The translations under genes and the position numbers were made by a program. Below the pieces are notes generated by a model that searched no databases, was not told where the DNA came from, and saw nothing but the letters and a program-made list of their open reading frames with translations. A DNA stretch of 32,511 bases from CALMZN01 sp964443785 (GTDB lineage: Bacteria > Patescibacteriota > Patescibacteriia > UBA1558 > GWA2-36-10): contig CAYUER010000009.1 in assembly GCA_964443785.1 (NCBI GenBank), positions 1 through 32,511 of the forward strand, given 5' to 3'. Of the stretch, positions 30,099 to 32,511 are shown piece by piece (position 1 is the stretch's first letter; each line of letters opens with the position of its first letter).

Positions 30099-31019
30099 TT
30101 AAGAAATAAACTGCACTTCTTCTTGTAGCTGAATGCCGTATTTATCCCTGATCTGCTGCTTGATAAAGCTAATCAGCATAATAACTTGCTCAGCTGTAGC
30201 CTGATTGACATTGACTAAATAATTGGCGTGCTTGGGGGAAATCATCACTCCACCAATAGTATGGCCCTTGAGACCAGCTTTTTCAATCAAATAAGAAGTA
30301 GGGATCTTTTGGTGCTTGGCAAACTGCTCCAGCTCAAGACCGCGACCCTGCAAATCCTGGATATCAACATCTTTAAAGGCAATATTTTTGAAGATACAGC
30401 CAGCTGAGGGCTCATTGGGCTGAGTATCTTGTCGATAGCGCAGACGCTCAGCGACCAATTGGCGAGCAGCCGAGATATCGCCCTGTGCTAATTTGAGCTT
30501 GGCTTCTACGATAATAGCTGGCTTTTCTTTGAAAATACTATGGCGATAAGTAAAATGACAGTCCTCTACAGCTATAGTCTTGAGCTGATAATCAGCGTCT
30601 AGATAGCTGACCTCAGTCAAAACATCGGACATAGCCAAGCCATAGGTGCCAGCATTGCCACGAATCGCCCCACCAACTGTACCTGGAATGCCAGCCATAA
30701 ACTCCAAACCGACAAAACCGCGATCCAAAGCTTGGTTGAGTAAATAAGCTAGTAGCACTCCCGCCCCAACGGTCAGTCGATCATCCTCAAAATCCAAGCG
30801 TTGTAAATCTAGCTTGATGACCAAGCCACGAAAGCCGGCATCCGTCACCAAGAGATTGCTCCCACCGCCCAAGGCCAAGATAGGTAGATTTTTATCTTTA
30901 GCAAAAGCAATAGCCTCCTGTAGATCAGCTACATTTTGCGCTAAAATAAAATAATCAGCTGGTCCACCTATTTTGAAAGTCGTATAATCTTTTAGTAAAA
31001 CTTTTTCTTGTATTTTCAT
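30099..31019 (-). CDS. murB: UDP-N-acetylenolpyruvoylglucosamine reductase
   Basis: A 306-residue FAD enzyme that reduces UDP-GlcNAc-enolpyruvate to UDP-MurNAc with NADPH. The FAD-binding segments are TTFKIGGPADYF (13-24), ALGGGSNLLVTD (49-60) and GIPGTVGGAIRGNAGTYG (110-127). The substrate domain shows YRHSIFKE and PSAGCIFKN (204-211). The proton-donor serine of this last motif (Ser229 in E. coli) is C208 here. The final glutamate (E300/E301) is kept. It appears to be the short type II enzyme. It follows murC, and the murC end is lost in the gap just upstream. Confidence 0.95.
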   Translation of the reverse strand: MKIQEKVLLKDYTTFKIGGPADYFILAQNVADLQEAIAFAKDKNLPILALGGGSNLLVTDAGFRGLVIKLDLQRLDFEDDRLTVGAGVLLAYLLNQALDRGFVGLEFMAGIPGTVGGAIRGNAGTYGLAMSDVLTEVSYLDADYQLKTIAVEDCHFTYRHSIFKEKPAIIVEAKLKLAQGDISAARQLVAERLRYRQDTQPNEPSAGCIFKNIAFKDVDIQDLQGRGLELEQFAKHQKIPTSYLIEKAGLKGHTIGGVMISPKHANYLVNVNQATAEQVIMLISFIKQQIRDKYGIQLQEEVQFIS

Positions 31020-31028
31020 ATATTATTT

Positions 31029-31060
31029 GTTCGAGCGACTTGTGGTGAGCGTAGTCGAAC
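31029..31060. repeat. REP-like palindrome beside assembly gap
   Basis: GTTCGA (31029-31034) and TCGAAC (31055-31060) are inverted copies around a 20-base GC-rich centre. GAGCG also occurs twice inside as a direct repeat. GC content and word use are unlike the flanking AT-rich sequence. On the minus strand it contains the core TTCGACTACGCTCA, which resembles short palindromic repeats scattered in many environmental bacterial genomes. It sits 5 bases from the gap, so it may belong to the repeat that broke the assembly. Confidence 0.6.
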
Positions 31061-31065
31061 CCAGT

Positions 31066-31165
31066 NNNNNNNNNNNNNNNNNNNNNNNNNNNNNNNNNNN
31101 NNNNNNNNNNNNNNNNNNNNNNNNNNNNNNNNNNNNNNNNNNNNNNNNNNNNNNNNNNNNNNNNN
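31066..31165. other. Assembly gap of 100 N
   Basis: Placeholder gap that removes the last few codons of murC and the murC-murB junction. A GC-rich palindrome borders its murB side. Confidence 1.
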
Positions 31166-32511
31166 AGATCATCGATGTCACCCGCACCAATAAACAACAA
31201 AATATGATCAGTCGGATTGATCTCACGCAAAGTCTGCTTCACCTCAGTAAATTTGGGGCAATAATATTTGCGCTCATGATGCATCAGCTTGACCACATCA
31301 GCACTAGATACCTGATCATGCATCTCATCCTCTCGCCCTCGCACCTGATAAATATCCGTAATGATGGCATAGTCTGCCAAGGAAAAACTAGCCGCAAACT
31401 CTTTGAGCAAAGTCTTGGTGCGATTGTGATGATGGGGCTGAAAAATAGCAATGATTTTTTGCTCCGGATAAAAATCCTTGGCTGCCCGCAACAAACCAAC
31501 AATAGCATCAGGATGATGAGCGTAGTCTGAGATGACAATGTTGCTTTTCCAAGTACCGACTCGCTCAAATCTGCGCCAAGTGCTAGCAAACTCGTGGAGA
31601 GCATTCCAGATTTGGTGCTGATTGATACCAATGTGGTCAGCGACTGCAATCGCTGCCGTGGCATTGTAGACATTGTAGAGACCAGGGATCAAGAGATTGA
31701 ACTCAGCAAATTTTTTGTTTTTTTTCTTGAGGGCAAAAATCTGCTCGCTTTTTTTGATGACTGGTGTTGCAAAATTATAATCCGCACTAGCTTGAGTGCC
31801 GAAAGCAATAGTTTTGCCACCAAAATTGATGGAGTGACTATTATGATCATCAATATTTTTGAAAAAAGTACCGCCCTCTGGCAATTTGTTTACAAACTCC
31901 TGAAAATGCTGCTTGATGTCAGCCAAATCTTTGAAAAAATCCATGTGATCTTCGGCTACATTGCTCAAGACTATCATCTGCGGATTGATCTCCAACATAT
32001 GAGCCTGCCATTCACAAGCCTCGACTACCAGCCACTCGCTTTTTCCAAAACGAAAATTGCTCCCCCACTGTGGCACTAGACTACCGACAATGACGGTCGG
32101 ATCAAGACCAGCCTTTTCCATGATCAGACCCAGCATGGCAGTGGTCGTGGTCTTGCCATTGGTGCCAGCAATCGCAATAGTCTTGTGCTGTTTGCTCAGG
32201 TAGCCAATAAACTCAAAATAGCTCAAAACTGGAATCTTGAGCTTCCTAGCTTTGAGAAACTCGGGATGATCGAGAGGCAAGGCTGAAGTATAGAGAAACA
32301 AATCAATATCTTTGGTGATATTGCTGGCTTTTTGCTTGTAGTTGATGAGCACTCCCTTGTCCTCCAAGCGACTAGTGACCTCAGATTTTACTAGGTCAGA
32401 GCCAATCACTTTTTTGTTTTCATGCAAAAAATAATAAGCCAAAGCTGACAAACCAATGCCACCAATGCCTGATAAATAAACTTTATTTATTTTTGATAAA
32501 TCCAAATTCAT
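31166..32511 (-). CDS. murC: UDP-N-acetylmuramate--L-alanine ligase (C terminus in gap)
   Basis: 448 residues are visible of the ligase that adds L-alanine to UDP-MurNAc. The N-terminal NAD-like fold starts INKVYLSGIGGIGLSALAYYF. The ATP P-loop is IAGTNGKTTTTAM near 114-126, with EACEWQ and NVAEDHMDFF in the central domain. The C-terminal domain includes YAHHPDAI and FQPHHHNRT. The visible part ends GAGDIDDL at the gap, where MurC usually has only about ten more residues. The reading frame that continues beyond the gap into the palindrome and over murB is an artefact. The ATG is the last three bases of the window; a start further upstream cannot be excluded but this N terminus fits the family. 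Confidence 0.93.

Noticed and set aside
30955..31065. Continuation of murC beyond the gap over the murB start
   Set aside because: The frame depends on the arbitrary 100-N length, and the translated tail has no MurC similarity.
1..32511. Recoded UGA (genetic code 25 or 4)
   Set aside because: thpR ends in TGA exactly at its expected length, and no in-frame TGA is needed to extend any gene.
1..32511. CRISPR arrays, transposons, prophage or defence genes
   Set aside because: No spaced direct repeats, transposase or phage proteins were seen; the only recombinase looks like a housekeeping Xer.

Overview
This is an AT-rich bacterial chromosome segment. Its features resemble the Candidate Phyla Radiation (Patescibacteria), probably a Parcubacteria/Falkowbacteria-like lineage. 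The pointers are short ribosomal proteins, an RNA polymerase alpha subunit without its C-terminal domain, secreted proteins carrying W-Y-x-x-P type repeats, several small conserved hypotheticals, and almost no Shine-Dalgarno sequences. This placement is inferred from gene content and no phylogeny was run. UGA is a normal stop (the ThpR gene ends in TGA), so the recoded-UGA lineages are unlikely. Three runs of exactly 100 N (20851-20950, 24115-24214, 31066-31165) are scaffold gaps of unknown true length, and each interrupts or truncates a gene. I saw no tRNA, rRNA, CRISPR array, transposase or prophage.

Layout. 37-4407 (+): cupin, MTH1-like Nudix hydrolase, membrane-bound GT2 glycosyltransferase, S41 peptidase, small hypothetical. 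4413-5803 (-): fmt-def. 5868-6128 (+): small hypothetical, divergent from def with overlapping -35 boxes. 6134-8380 (-): LigB/MEMO-related protein and a secreted muramidase-like repeat protein. 8460-12534 (+): ThpR, TagA-type glycosyltransferase, GltX and a coiled-coil M23 peptidase. 12581-12708 (-): a GC-rich structured RNA with its own promoter and terminator, not recognised. 12755-18565 (-): Xer recombinase, FtsQ, alanine racemase, SerRS, LysRS. 18628-25919 (-): polysaccharide locus (Wzx flippase, five glycosyltransferases, O-antigen polymerase/ligase-like protein). 26014-29892 (-): infA-rpmJ-rpsM-rpsK-rpsD-rpoA-rplQ-rplM-rpsI. 30099-32511 (-): murB and murC.

How the genes work together. 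MurC, MurB, Alr and FtsQ, with the M23 and muramidase-like proteins, show a cell that makes, divides and remodels peptidoglycan. The Wzx/GT locus and TagA-type enzyme point to a cell-surface glycan. Fmt and Def handle N-terminal formyl-methionine, and GltX, SerS, LysS and the alpha operon supply translation and transcription.

Regulation. Near-consensus sigma70-type promoters can be read directly. In six of them the -10 box ends only 6-7 nt before the ATG, which predicts leaderless mRNAs. Operon-internal genes are packed with 1-32 nt overlaps or gaps of a few bases. The largest non-coding stretches are 12535-12754 (two terminators and the RNA), 29893-30098 (infA promoter and attenuator-like leader) and 13709-13832 (xer promoter, inverted repeat, weak hairpins). 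No gene-free stretch exceeds 300 bases.
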